A stretch of DNA of 64,000 nucleotides from positions 84,455,083-84,519,082 of the forward strand of contig OZ025243.1 of assembly GCA_964019155.1 (NCBI GenBank), given 5' to 3'. A program made the position numbers and the translations under genes. Below the pieces are notes generated by a model that made no database searches, was not told the DNA's origin, and saw only the letters and a program-made list of their open reading frames with translations. This document shows, piece by piece, positions 27,785 through 43,328 of this stretch (positions within the stretch are counted from its first letter, which is position 1; every line of letters starts with the position of its first letter). Source of the stretch: Osedax fenrisi. Its lineage: Eukaryota; Annelida; Polychaeta; Sabellida; Siboglinidae.

Positions 27785-29814
27785 TTGACAGACAACCAGA
27801 AACAACTCGTCTCCGCTAAATCAATCTCCGCTAAACCAATCTCCGATAAATCAATCATCGAAAAACCAACTATCGTTATCAGGAATATTATGAACATACA
27901 AACGGCATCGATGCTTAAGAAGATAAAATGGTATTATCATCAGAAGAGCATCACACATTCGGACAATTTTATAACTCTTATAGATATCAGCTTTTAGTTT
28001 GTGTATATATATATATATAATAAAGAGATTCTCATAAGAGAAATAAATTAGATATGCATTTACATGATATAATTAAGATTATAGTTCTGTAATCATATCT
28101 AGAATAGTCTAATGTTATTTCCTTATGAGAATCTCTTTAATATATTAAAATTAACTATTTACTTTATTATCTCAATATATATGAAATAATTATATTGAGT
28201 ATATTTATATATATATATGCATTACATATATTTGCACATATACATATATCAACTGGTAATAAATACTATATATTATATGTATCGTATGCATATTTATACA
28301 ATGTGTTTTTACGATAAAATAGATGAAAAATAAAAATTGATAAAATACATTCTAGAGAAACCAGTAATAGCCCCTAAGTAAATATACGTCGAAAGATATG
28401 TAATATTATTTACAAAATATATATAAATGATATATAATTACCATAATACAAAATAATATACAATATTGTATTCATTTAACATTTATCTAGAAAATATATA
28501 GGTATAATAAAAAAATAACAATATTCAATATATTTTAAGTTAAACACTTCTTAAATATATATGTAATTTATAAATATATTTAAAATTCATATTTTATATA
28601 TACAGGCATTATACATATTCAGAAGTAAAATAAGATTAATCAAAATATAAAATACATATATAGTTAAGATATACAAGATGAAGCATGGCCGCAATCCACC
28701 TTATACAGAGAGAGCCGAGACAAAATTAATTATGAAGTATATAGCAGATGAACACTACGACCCAGTACAAATTGTTCGCAAGTACAAAGCTTTTATTTCG
28801 TATTTGTAGATTATAACTTTAAATACAGACCCCTGTATATATTATTAAACTTTCGATTACTGGCTATAGGTATAATATATAGGTATAATATAAAAATAAC
28901 AATATTCAATATATTTTAAGTTAAACACTTCTTAAATATATATGTAATTTATAAATATATTAAATTCATATATTATATATACAGGCATTATACATATTCA
29001 GAAGTAAAATAAGCTTGATCAAAATATAACATACACATATAGTTTATAAAAATATATATTAGATTTTAATTCATAATAAATTAAAATACATCAAATGAAA
29101 TGTTAAAAGAATATTCTATACGTTTTTGAGGTATTGATATGTTAGGCTTACGTCTATATAATTTAGGGCATACATGCCTATCGTGAAATAAGGCATTACT
29201 GGGTATTTATTGAAACAATAGTCTAATATGTGGAGATGGAAGTGAATGTAATAATAGGCATCATTATGTACGTGATACGCTCTATCAAATACTGAATTCA
29301 GTAGGCCTTCTCTATTTTTAGAAACAGCTAATCTGATCCCAGGTAATATTTTACGTCCTGGACATTTTCAGTAACTATCTGGTCTTTAGTAAATTCAGTC
29401 GCCATCAATGCTTCAATCACCAAACCGCTGCAGAATACTACTATTTTAATTGAGGTTGATTTTGTAGCTGGTGAGTATGAAAAATCTAAAGATGACAACG
29501 ATTGCAATGATGCAGGCATTATTTCACTCCATTTCATTACCGAGAAATTTGGTTGTTAGGGTTAGATTTCCAAAAATATGATTAGCTATATATCTAATCA
29601 ATTTACTATGGAAAATAGTTATAAACCCTTAAATTAGTTAAATTTTTATCTAAAACTTTCTGTAGCCATTCACGGAGTAAATACCATTATGATTATTTTG
29701 AGGTCAGATTTTGAATTTGACACATATTAATATGAATTCTGAAAAAGAAGCGAGCTCATCACCGTCTGATAAAGATTGCATAAAGGAGATGATAGATAGC
29801 GTTACCCTATCGGT
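27785..29814 (+). repeat. Satellite monomer type B (long, 2030 bp)
   Basis: It carries the CTTAAG variant near 27914 and the ACGATAAAATAGATG deletion near 28311. The insert frame is at 28678-28809. Confidence 0.94.
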
Positions 29815-31469
29815 TTGACAGACAACCAGAAACAACTCGTCTCCGCTAAATCAATCTCCGCTAAACCAATCTCCGATAAATCAATCATCGAAAAACCAAC
29901 TATCGTTATCAGGAATATTATGAACATACAAACGGCATCGATGCTAAAGAAGATAAAATGGTATTATCATCAGAAGAGCATCACACATTCGGACAATTTT
30001 ATAACTCTTATAGATATCAGCTTTTAGTTTGTGTATATATATATATATATATAATAAAGAGATTCTCATAAGAGAAATAAATTAGATATGCATTTACATG
30101 ATATAATTAAGATTATAGTTCTGTAATCATATCTAGAATAGTCTAATGTTATTTCCTTATGAGAATCTCTTTAATATATTAAAATTAACTATTTACTTTA
30201 TTATCTCAATATATATGAAATAATTATATTGAGTATATTTATATGTATATATATATGCATTACATATATTTGCACATATACATATATCAACTGGTAATAA
30301 ATACTATATATTATATGTATCGTATGAATATTTATACAATGTGTTTTTACGATAACATTAGATGAAAAATAAAAATAGATAAAATACATTCTAGAGAAGT
30401 CCGTAATAGCCCCTAAGTAAATATATGTCGAAAGATATGTAATATTGTTTACAAAATATATATAATTACCATAATACAAAATAATATACAATATTGTATT
30501 CATTTAACATTTATCTAGAAAATATATAGGTATAATATAAAAATAACAATATTCAATATATTTTAAGTTAAACACTTCTTAAATATATATGTAATTTATA
30601 AATATATTTAAAATTCATATATTATATATACAGGCATTATACATATTCAAAAGTAAAATAAGCTCGATTCTACATCAAAATATAACATACATATATAATT
30701 TATAAAAATATATATTAGATTTTAATTCATGATAAATTAAAATACATCAAATGAAATGTGAATATAATATTCTATACGTTTGTGAGGTATTGACATGTTA
30801 GGCTTATCTCTATATAATATATCGCATATATGCCTGTCTTGAAAAAAGTTATTACTGGGTATTTATTGAAACAATAGGCTATTAAGTGGAGATGGAAGTG
30901 AATGTAATAATAGGCATCATTATGTACATGATACGCTCTATCAAATACTGAATTCAGTAGGCCTTCTCTATTTTTAGAAACAGCTAATCTGATCCCAGGT
31001 AATATTTTACGTCCTGGACATTTTCAGTAACTTTCTGGTCTTTAGGAAATGCAGTCGCCATCAATGCTTCAATCACCAAACCGCTGCAGAATACTACTAT
31101 TTTAATTGAGGTTGATTTTGTAGCTGGTGAGTATGAAAAATCTAAAGATGATAACGATTGCAATGATGCAGGCATTATTTCACTCCATTTCATTACTGAG
31201 AAATTTGGTTGTTAGGGTTAGATTTCCAAAATATGATTAGCTATATATCTAATCAATTTACTATGGAAAATAGTTATAAACCCTTAAATTAGTTAAATTT
31301 TTATCTAAAACTTTCTGTAGCCATTCACGGAGTAAATACCATTATGATTATTTTGAGGTCAGATTTTGAATTTGACACATATTAATATGAATTCTGAAAA
31401 AGAAGCGAGCTCATCACCGTCTGATAAAGATTGCATAAAGGAGATGATAGATAGCGTTACCCTATCGGT
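29815..31469 (+). repeat. Satellite monomer type C (short, 1655 bp)
   Basis: It matches the monomers at 5236 and 18350, with the long (TA)n run near 30034 and the GCTCGATTCTACATC variant near 30661. Confidence 0.94.
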
Positions 31470-33514
31470 TTGACAGACAACCAGAAACAACTCGTCTCCG
31501 CTAAATCAATCTCCGCTAAACCAATCTCCGATAAATCAATCATCGAAAAACCAACTATCGTTATCAGGAATATTATGAACATACAAACGGCATCGATGCT
31601 AAAGAAGATAAAATGGTATTATCATCAGAAGAGCATCACACATTCGGACAATTTTATAACTCTTATAGATATCAGCTTTTAGTTTGTGTATATATATATA
31701 TATAATAAAGAGATTCTCATAAGAGAAATAAATTAGATATGCATTTACATGATATAATTAAGATTATAGTTCTGTAATCATATCTAGAATAGTCTAATGT
31801 TATTTCCTTATGAGAATCTCTTTAATATATTAAAATTAACTATTTACTTTATTATCTCAATATATATGAAATAATTATATTGAGTATATTTATATATATA
31901 TATGCATTACATATATTTGCACATATACATATATCAACTGGTAATAAATACTATATATTATATGTATCGTATGCATATTTATACAATGTGTTTTTACGAT
32001 AACATTAGATGAAAAATAAAAATTGATAAAATACATTCTAGAGAAACCAGTAATAGCCCCTAAGTAAATATACGTCGAAAGATATGTAATATTATTTACA
32101 AAATATATATAAATGATATATAATTACCATAATACAAAATAATATACAATATTGTATTCATTTAACATTTATCTAGAAAATATATAGGTATAATAAAAAA
32201 ATAACAATATTCAATATATTTTAAGTTAAACACTTCTTAAATATATATGTAATTTATAAATATATTTAAAATTCATATTTTATATATACAGGCATTATAC
32301 ATATCCAGAAGTAAAATAAGATTAATCAAAATATAACATACATATATAGTTAAGATATACAAGATGAAGCATGGCCGCAATCCACCTTATACAGAGAGAG
32401 CCGAGACAAAATTAATTATGAAGTATATAGCAGATGAACACTACGACCCAGTACAAATTGTTCGCAAGTACAAAGCTTTTATTTCGTATTTGTAGATTAT
32501 AACTTTAAATACAGACCCCTGTATATATTATTAAACTTTCGATTACTGGCTATAGGTATAATATATAGGTATAATATAAAAATAACAATATTCAATATAT
32601 TTTAAGTTAAACACTTCTTAAATATATATGTAATTTATAAATATATTAAATTCATATATTATATATACAGGCATTATACATATTCAGAAGTAAAATAAGC
32701 TTGATTCTTATATCTACATCAAAATATAACATACATATATAGTTTATAAAAATATATATTAGATTTTAATTCATAATAAATTAAAATACATCAAATGAAA
32801 TGTTAAAAGAATATTCTATACGTTTTTGAGGTATTGATATGTTAGGCTTACGTCTATATAATTTAGGGCATACATGCCTATCGTGAAATAAGGCATTACT
32901 GGGTATTTATTGAAACAATAGTCTAATATGTGGAGATGGAAGTGAATGTAATAATAGGCATCATAATGTACGTGATACGCTCTATCAAATACTGAATTCA
33001 GTAGGCCTTCTCTATTTTTGGAAACAGCTAATCTGATCCCAGGTAATATTTTACGTCCTGGACATTTTGAGTAACTATCTGGTCTTTAGGAAATTCAGTC
33101 GTCATCAATGCTTCAATTAACTAATCTCTGCAGAATACTACTATTTTAATTGAGGTTGATTTCGTAGCTGGTGAGTATGAAAAATCAAAAGATGATAACG
33201 ATTGCAATGATGCAGGCATTATTTCACTCCATTTCATTACTGAGAAATTTGGTAGTTAGGGTTAGATTTCCAAAAATATGATTAGCTATATATCTAATCA
33301 ATTAACTATGGAAAATAGTTATAAACCCTTAAATTAGTTAAATTTTTATCTAAAACTTTCTGTAGCCATTCACGGAGTAAATACCATTATGATTATTTTG
33401 AGGTCAGATTTTGAATTTGACACATATTAATATGAATTCTGAAAAAGAAGCGAGCTCATCACCGTCTGATAAAGATTGCATAAAGGAGATGATAGATAGC
33501 GTTACCCTATCGGT
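31470..33514 (+). repeat. Satellite monomer type D (long, 2045 bp)
   Basis: It carries CATATCCAGAAG near 32301 and the insert frame at 32364-32495. It matches the monomers at 6891 and 20005. Confidence 0.94.
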
Positions 33515-35159
33515 TTGACAGACAACCAGAAACAACTCGTCTCCGCTAAATCAATCTCCGCTAAACCAATCTCCGATAAATCAATCATCGAAAAACCAAC
33601 TATCGTTATCAGGAATATTATGAACATACAAACGGCATCGATGCTAAAGAAGATAAAATGGTATTATCATCAGAAGAGCATCACATATTCGGACAATTTT
33701 ATAACTCTTATAGATATCAGCTTTTAGTTTGTGTATATATATATATATAATAAAGAGATTCTCATAAGAGAAATAAATTAGATATGCATTTACATGATAT
33801 AATTAAGATTATAGTTCTGTAATCATATCTAGAATAGTCTAATGTTATTTCCTTATGAGAATCTCTTTAATATATTAAAATTAACTATTTACTTTATAAT
33901 CTCAATATATATGAAACAATTATATTGAGTATATTTATATGTATATATATATGCATTACATATATTTGCACATATACATATATCAACTGGTAATAAATAC
34001 TATATATTATATGTATCGTATGCATATTTATACAATGTGTTAACTCGATAACATTAGATGAAAAATAAAAATAGATAAAATACATTCTAGAGAAGTCCGT
34101 AATAGCCCCTAAGTAAATATATGTCGAAAGATATGTAATATTGTTTACAAAATATATATAATTACCATAATACAAAATAATATACAATATTGTATTCATT
34201 TAACATTTATCTAGAAAATATATAGGTATAATATAAAAATAACAATATTCAATATATTTTAAGTTAAACATTTCTTAAATATATATGTAATTTATAAATA
34301 TATTTAAAATTCATATATTATATATACAGGCATTATACATATTCAGAAGTAAAATAAGCTTGATCAAAATATAACATACATATATAGTTTATAAAAATAT
34401 ATATTAGATTTTAATTCATAAAAAATTAAAATACATCAAATGAAATGTTAAAAGAATATTCTATACGTTTTTGAGGTATTGATATGTTAGGCTTACGTCT
34501 ATATAATTTAGGGCATACATGCCTATCGTGAAATAAGGCATTACTGGGTATTTATTGAAACAATAGTCTAATATGTGGAGATGGAAGTGAATGTAATAAT
34601 AGGCATCATTATGTACGTGATACGCTCTATCAAATACTGAATTCAGTAGGCCTTCTCTATTTTTAGAAACAGCTAATCTGATCCCAGGTAATATTTTACG
34701 TCCTGGACATTTTCAGTAACTATCTGGTCTTTAGGAAATTCAGTCGCCATCAATGCTTCAATCACCAAACCGCTGCAGAATACTACTATTTTAATTGAGG
34801 TTGATTTTGTAGCTGGTGAGTATGAAAAATCTAAAGATGACAACGATTGCAATGATGCAGGCATTATTTCACTCCATTTCATTACCGAGAAATTTGGTTG
34901 TTAGGGTTAGATTTCCAAAAATATGATTAGCTATATATCTAATCAATTTACTATGGAAAATAGTTATAAACCCTTAAATTAGTTAAATTTTTATCTAAAA
35001 CTTTCTGTAGCCATTCACGGAGTAAATACCATTATGATTATTTTGAGGTCAGATTTTGAATTTGACACATATTAATATGAATTCTGAAAAAGAAGCGAGC
35101 TCATCACCGTCTGATAAAGATTGCATAAAGGAGATGATAGATAGCGTTACCCTATCGGT
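33515..35159 (+). repeat. Satellite monomer type E (short, 1645 bp)
   Basis: It carries the E markers (ATCACATATTCGG near 33679, GTGTTAACTCG near 34037). It closes the first 11,465-bp block. Confidence 0.94.
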
Positions 35160-37204
35160 TTGACAGACAACCAGAAACAACTCGTCTCCGCTAAATCAAT
35201 CTCCGCTAAACCAATCTCCGATAAATCAATCATCGAAAAACCAACTATCGTTATCAGGAATATTATGAACATACAAACGGCATCGATGCTAAAGAAGATA
35301 AAATGGTATTATCATCAGAAGAGCATCACACATTCGGACAATTTTATAACTCTTATAGATATCAGCTTTTAGTTTGTGTATATATATATATATAATAAAG
35401 AGATTCTCATAAGAGAAATACATTAGATATGCATTTACATGATATAATTAAGATTATAGTTCTGTAATCATATCTAGAATAGTCTAATGTTATTTCCTTA
35501 TGAGAATCTCTTTAATATATTAAAATTAACTATTTACTTTATTATCTCAATATATATGAAATAATTATATTGAGTATATTTATATATATATATGCATTAC
35601 ATATATTTGCACATATACATATATCAACTGGTAATAAATACTATATATTATATGTATCGTATGCATATTTATACAATGTGTTTTTACGATAACATTAGAT
35701 GAAAAATAAAAATTGATAAAATACATTCTAGAGAAACCAGTAATAGCCCCTAAGTAAATATACGTCGAAAGATATGTAATATTATTTACAAAATATATAT
35801 AAATGATATATAATTACCATAATACAAAATAATATACAATATTGTATTCATTTAACATTTATCTAGAAAATATATAGGTATAATAAAAAAATAACAATAT
35901 TCAATATATTTTAAGTTAAACACTTCTTAAATATATATGTAATTTATAAATATATTTAAAATTCATATTTTATATATACAGGCATTATACATATTCAGAA
36001 GTAAAATAAGATTAATCAAAATATAACATACATATATAGTTAAGATATACAAGATGAAGCATGGCCGCAATCCACCTTATACAGAGAGAGCCGAGACAAA
36101 ATTAATTATGAAGTATATAGCAGATGAACACTACGACCCAGTACAAATTGTTCGCAAGTACAAAGCTTTTATATCGTATTTGTAGATTATAACTTTAAAT
36201 ACAGACCCCTGTATATATTATTAAACTTTCGATTACTGGCTATAGGTATAATATATAGGTATAATATAAAAATAACAATATTCAATATATTTTAAGTTAA
36301 ACACTTCTTAAATATATATGTAATTTATAAATATATTAAATTCATATATTATATATACAGGCATTATACATATTCAGAAGTAAAATAAGCTTGATTCTTA
36401 TATCTACATCAAAATATAACATACATATATAGTTTATAAAAATATATATTAGATTTTAATTCATGATAAATTAAAATACATCAAATTAAATGTGAAAAGA
36501 ATATTCTATACGTTTGTGAGGTATTAACATGTTAGGCTTACCTCTATATAATATATCGCATACATGCCTGTCTTGAAAAAAGGCATTACTGGGTATTTAT
36601 TGAAACAATAGTCTAATATGTGGAGATGGAAGTGAATGTAATAATAGGCATCATTATGTACGTGATACGCTCTATCAAATACTGAATTCAGTAGGCCTTC
36701 TCTATTTTTAGAAACAGCTAATCTGATCCCAGGTAATATTTTACGTCCTGGACATTTTCAGTAACTATCTGGTCTTTAGGAAATTCAGTCGTCATCAATG
36801 CTTCAATTAACTAATCTCTGCAGAATACTACTATTTTAATTGAGGTTGATTTTGTAGCTGGTGAGTATGAAAAATCTAAAGATGATAACGATTGCAATGA
36901 TGCAGGCATTATTTCACTCCATTTCATTACTGAGAAATTTGGTTGTTAGGGTTAGGTTTCCAAAAATATGATTAGCTATATATCTAATCAATTAACTATG
37001 GAAAATAGTTATAAACCCTTAAATTAGTTAAATTTTTATCTAAAACTTTCTGTAGCCATTCACGGAGTAAATACCATTATGATTATTTTGAGGTCAGATT
37101 TTGAATTTGACACATATTAATATGAATTCTGAAAAAGAAGCGAGCTCATCACCGTCTGATAAAGATTGCATAAAGGAGATGATAGATAGCGTTACCCTAT
37201 CGGT
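35160..37204 (+). repeat. Satellite monomer type A (long, 2045 bp)
   Basis: This is the 11,465-bp partner of the monomer at 23695. The insert frame is at 36054-36185. Confidence 0.94.
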
Positions 37205-39249
37205 TTGACAGACAACCAGAAACAACTCGTCTCCGCTAAATCAATCTCCGCTAAACCAATCTCCGATAAATCAATCATCGAAAAACCAACTATCGTTATC
37301 AGGAATATTATGAACATACAAACGGCATCGATGCTAAAGAAGATAAAATGGTATTATCATCAGAAGAGCATCACACATTCGGACAATTTTATAACTCTTA
37401 TAGATATCAGCTTTTAGTTTGTGTATATATATATATATAATAAAGAGATTCTCATAAGAGAAATACATTAGATATGCATTTACATGATATAATTAAGATT
37501 ATAGTTCTGTAATCATATCTAGAATAGTCTAATGTTATTTCCTTATGAGAATCTCTTTAATATATTAAAATTAACTATTTACTTTATTATCTCAATATAT
37601 ATGAAATAATTATATTGAGTATATTTATATATATATATGCATTACATATATTTGCACATATACATATATCAACTGGTAATAAATACTATATATTATATGT
37701 ATCGTATGCATATTTATACAATGTGTTTTTACGATAACATTAGATGAAAAATAAAAATTGATAAAATACATTCTAGAGAAACCAGTAATAGCCCCTAAGT
37801 AAATATACGTCGAAAGATATGTAATATTATTTACAAAATATATATAAATGATATATAATTACCATAATACAAAATAATATACAATATTGTATTCATTTAA
37901 CATTTATCTAGAAAATATATAGGTATAATAAAAAAATAACAATATTCAATATATTTTAAGTTAAACACTTCTTAAATATATATGTAATTTATAAATATAT
38001 TTAAAATTCATATTTTATATATACAGGCATTATACATATTCAGAAGTAAAATAAGATTAATCAAAATATAACATACATATATAGTTAAGATATACAAGAT
38101 GAAGCATGGCCGCAATCCACCTTATACAGAGAGAGCCGAGACAAAATTAATTATGAAGTATATAGCAGATGAACACTACGACCCAGTACAAATTGTTCGC
38201 AAGTACAAAGCTTTTATATCGTATTTGTAGATTATAACTTTAAATACAGACCCCTGTATATATTATTAAACTTTCGATTACTGGCTATAGGTATAATATA
38301 TAGGTATAATATAAAAATAACAATATTCAATATATTTTAAGTTAAACACTTCTTAAATATATATGTAATTTATAAATATATTAAATTCATATATTATATA
38401 TACAGGCATTATACATATTCAGAAGTAAAATAAGCTTGATTCTTATATCTACATCAAAATATAACATACATATATAGTTTATAAAAATATATATTAGATT
38501 TTAATTCATGATAAATTAAAATACATCAAATTAAATGTGAAAAGAATATTCTATACGTTTGTGAGGTATTAACATGTTAGGCTTACCTCTATATAATATA
38601 TCGCATACATGCCTGTCTTGAAAAAAGGCATTACTGGGTATTTATTGAAACAATAGTCTAATATGTGGAGATGGAAGTGAATGTAATAATAGGCATCATT
38701 ATGTACGTGATACGCTCTATCAAATACTGAATTCAGTAGGCCTTCTCTATTTTTAGAAACAGCTAATCTGATCCCAGGTAATATTTTACGTCCTGGACAT
38801 TTTCAGTAACTATCTGGTCTTTAGGAAATTCAGTCGTCATCAATGCTTCAATTAACTAATCTCTGCAGAATACTACTATTTTAATTGAGGTTGATTTTGT
38901 AGCTGGTGAGTATGAAAAATCTAAAGATGATAACGATTGCAATGATGCAGGCATTATTTCACTCCATTTCATTACTGAGAAATTTGGTTGTTAGGGTTAG
39001 GTTTCCAAAAATATGATTAGCTATATATCTAATCAATTAACTATGGAAAATAGTTATAAACCCTTAAATTAGTTAAATTTTTATCTAAAACTTTCTGTAG
39101 CCATTCACGGAGTAAATACCATTATGATTATTTTGAGGTCAGATTTTGAATTTGACACATATTAATATGAATTCTGAAAAAGAAGCGAGCTCATCACCGT
39201 CTGATAAAGATTGCATAAAGGAGATGATAGATAGCGTTACCCTATCGGT
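37205..39249 (+). repeat. Satellite monomer type A (long, 2045 bp)
   Basis: This is the 11,465-bp partner of the monomer at 25740. The insert frame is at 38099-38230. Confidence 0.94.
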
Positions 39250-41279
39250 TTGACAGACAACCAGAAACAACTCGTCTCCGCTAAATCAATCTCCGCTAAA
39301 CCAATCTCCGATAAATCAATCATCGAAAAACCAACTATCGTTATCAGGAATATTATGAACATACAAACGGCATCGATGCTTAAGAAGATAAAATGGTATT
39401 ATCATCAGAAGAGCATCACACATTCGGACAATTTTATAACTCTTATAGATATCAGCTTTTAGTTTGTGTATATATATATATATAATAAAGAGATTCTCAT
39501 AAGAGAAATAAATTAGATATGCATTTACATGATATAATTAAGATTATAGTTCTGTAATCATATCTAGAATAGTCTAATGTTATTTCCTTATGAGAATCTC
39601 TTTAATATATTAAAATTAACTATTTACTTTATTATCTCAATATATATGAAATAATTATATTGAGTATATTTATATATATATATGCATTACATATATTTGC
39701 ACATATACATATATCAACTGGTAATAAATACTATATATTATATGTATCGTATGCATATTTATACAATGTGTTTTTACGATAAAATAGATGAAAAATAAAA
39801 ATTGATAAAATACATTCTAGAGAAACCAGTAATAGCCCCTAAGTAAATATACGTCGAAAGATATGTAATATTATTTACAAAATATATATAAATGATATAT
39901 AATTACCATAATACAAAATAATATACAATATTGTATTCATTTAACATTTATCTAGAAAATATATAGGTATAATAAAAAAATAACAATATTCAATATATTT
40001 TAAGTTAAACACTTCTTAAATATATATGTAATTTATAAATATATTTAAAATTCATATTTTATATATACAGGCATTATACATATTCAGAAGTAAAATAAGA
40101 TTAATCAAAATATAAAATACATATATAGTTAAGATATACAAGATGAAGCATGGCCGCAATCCACCTTATACAGAGAGAGCCGAGACAAAATTAATTATGA
40201 AGTATATAGCAGATGAACACTACGACCCAGTACAAATTGTTCGCAAGTACAAAGCTTTTATTTCGTATTTGTAGATTATAACTTTAAATACAGACCCCTG
40301 TATATATTATTAAACTTTCGATTACTGGCTATAGGTATAATATATAGGTATAATATAAAAATAACAATATTCAATATATTTTAAGTTAAACACTTCTTAA
40401 ATATATATGTAATTTATAAATATATTAAATTCATATATTATATATACAGGCATTATACATATTCAGAAGTAAAATAAGCTTGATCAAAATATAACATACA
40501 CATATAGTTTATAAAAATATATATTAGATTTTAATTCATAATAAATTAAAATACATCAAATGAAATGTTAAAAGAATATTCTATACGTTTTTGAGGTATT
40601 GATATGTTAGGCTTACGTCTATATAATTTAGGGCATACATGCCTATCGTGAAATAAGGCATTACTGGGTATTTATTGAAACAATAGTCTAATATGTGGAG
40701 ATGGAAGTGAATGTAATAATAGGCATCATTATGTACGTGATACGCTCTATCAAATACTGAATTCAGTAGGCCTTCTCTATTTTTAGAAACAGCTAATCTG
40801 ATCCCAGGTAATATTTTACGTCCTGGACATTTTCAGTAACTATCTGGTCTTTAGTAAATTCAGTCGCCATCAATGCTTCAATCACCAAACCGCTGCAGAA
40901 TACTACTATTTTAATTGAGGTTGATTTTGTAGCTGGTGAGTATGAAAAATCTAAAGATGACAACGATTGCAATGATGCAGGCATTATTTCACTCCATTTC
41001 ATTACCGAGAAATTTGGTTGTTAGGGTTAGATTTCCAAAAATATGATTAGCTATATATCTAATCAATTTACTATGGAAAATAGTTATAAACCCTTAAATT
41101 AGTTAAATTTTTATCTAAAACTTTCTGTAGCCATTCACGGAGTAAATACCATTATGATTATTTTGAGGTCAGATTTTGAATTTGACACATATTAATATGA
41201 ATTCTGAAAAAGAAGCGAGCTCATCACCGTCTGATAAAGATTGCATAAAGGAGATGATAGATAGCGTTACCCTATCGGT
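39250..41279 (+). repeat. Satellite monomer type B (long, 2030 bp)
   Basis: This is the 11,465-bp partner of the monomer at 27785, with CTTAAG near 39379. The insert frame is at 40143-40274. After it the block order breaks. Confidence 0.94.
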
Positions 41280-43328
41280 TTGACAGACAACCAGAAACAA
41301 CTCGTCTCCGCTAAATCAATCTCCGCTAAACCAATCTCCGATAAATCAATCATCGAAAAACCAACTATCGTTATCAGGAATATTATGAACATACAAACGG
41401 CATCGATGCTAAAGAAGATAAAATGGTATTATCATCAGAAGAGCATCACACATTCGGACAATTTTATAACTCTTATAGATATCAGCTTTTAGTTTGTGTA
41501 TATATATATATATATATAATAAAGAGATTCTCATAAGAGAAATAAATTAGATATGCATTTACATGATATAATTAAGATTATAGTTCTGTAATCATATCTA
41601 GAATAGTCTAATGTTATTTCCTTATGAGAATCTCTTTAATATATTAAAATTAACTATTTACTTTATTATCTCAATATATATGAAATAATTATATTGAGTA
41701 TATTTATATATATATATGCATTACATATATTTGCACATATACATATATCAACTGGTAATAAATACTATATATTATATGTATCGTATGCATATTTATACAA
41801 TGTGTTTTTACGATAACATTAGATGAAAAATAAAAATTGATAAAATACATTCTAGAGAAACCAGTAATAGCCCCTAAGTAAATATACGTCGAAAGATATG
41901 TAATATTATTTACAAAATATATATAAATGATATATAATTACCATAATACAAAATAATATACAATATTGTATTCATTTAACATTTATCTAGAAAATATATA
42001 GGTATAATAAAAAAATAACAATATTCAATATATTTTAAGTTAAACACTTCTTAAATATATATGTAATTTATAAATATATTTAAAATTCATATTTTATATA
42101 TACAGGCATTATACATATTCAGAAGTAAAATAAGATTAATCAAAATATAACATACATATATAGTTAAGATATACAAGATGAAGCATGGCCGCAATCCACC
42201 TTATACAGAGAGAGCCGAGACAAAATTAATTATGAAGTATATAGCAGATGAACACTACGACCCAGTACAAATTGTTCGCAAGTACAAAGCTTTTATTTCG
42301 TATTTGTAGATTATAACTTTAAATACAGACCCCTGTATATATTATTAAACTTTCGATTACTGACTATAGGTATAATATATAGGTATAATATAAAAATAAC
42401 AATATTCAATATATTTTAAGTTAAACACTTCTTAAATATATATGTAATTTATAAATATATTAAATTCATATATTATATATACAGGCATTATACATATTCA
42501 GAAGTAAAATAAGCTTGATTCTTATATCTACATCAAAATATAACATACATATATAGTTTATAAAAATATATATTAGATTTTAATTCATGATAAATTAAAA
42601 TACATCAAATTAAATGTGAAAAGAATATTCTATACGTTTGTGAGGTATTAACATGTTAGGCTTACCTCTATATAATATATCGCATACATGCCTGTCTTGA
42701 AAAAAGGCATTACTGGGTATTTATTGAAACAATAGTCTAATATGTGGAGATGGAAGTGAATGTAATAATAGGCATCATTATGTACGTGATACGCTCTATC
42801 AAATACTGAATTCAGTAGGCCTTCTCTATTTTTAGAAACAGCTAATCTGATCCCAGGTAATATTTTACGTCCTGGACATTTTCAGTAACTTTCTGGTCTT
42901 TAGGAAATGCAGTCGCCATCAATGCTTCAATCACCAAACCGCTGCAGAATACTACTATTTTAATTGAGGTTGATTTTGTAGCTGGTGAGTATGAAAAATC
43001 TAAAGATGATAACGATTGCAATGATGCAGGCATTATTTCACTCCATTTCATTACTGAGAAATTTGGTAGTTAGGGTTAGATTTCCAAAAATATGATTAGC
43101 TATATATCTAATCAATTAACTATGGAAAATAGTTATAAACCCTTAAATTAGTTAAATTTTTATCTAAAACTTTCTGTAGCCATTCACGGAGTAAATACCA
43201 TTATGATTATTTTGAGGTCAGATTTTGAATTTGACACATATTAATATGAATTCTGAAAAAGAAGCGAGCTCATCACCGTCTGATAAAGATTGCATAAAGG
43301 AGATGATAGATAGCGTTACCCTATCGGT
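41280..43328 (+). repeat. Satellite monomer D'' (long, 2049 bp, multi-way mosaic)
   Basis: It starts C-like with a long (TA)n run, then has CATATTCAGAAG (not the D form), a private TGACTATAGG near 42361, an A-like stretch (GATTCTTATATCTACATC and TTAAATGTGAAAAG), a C-like stretch (GGAAATGCAGTCGCC near 42903) and a D-like GGTAGTTAGGG near 43066. At least four type switches can be seen. The insert frame is at 42178-42309. Confidence 0.9.
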
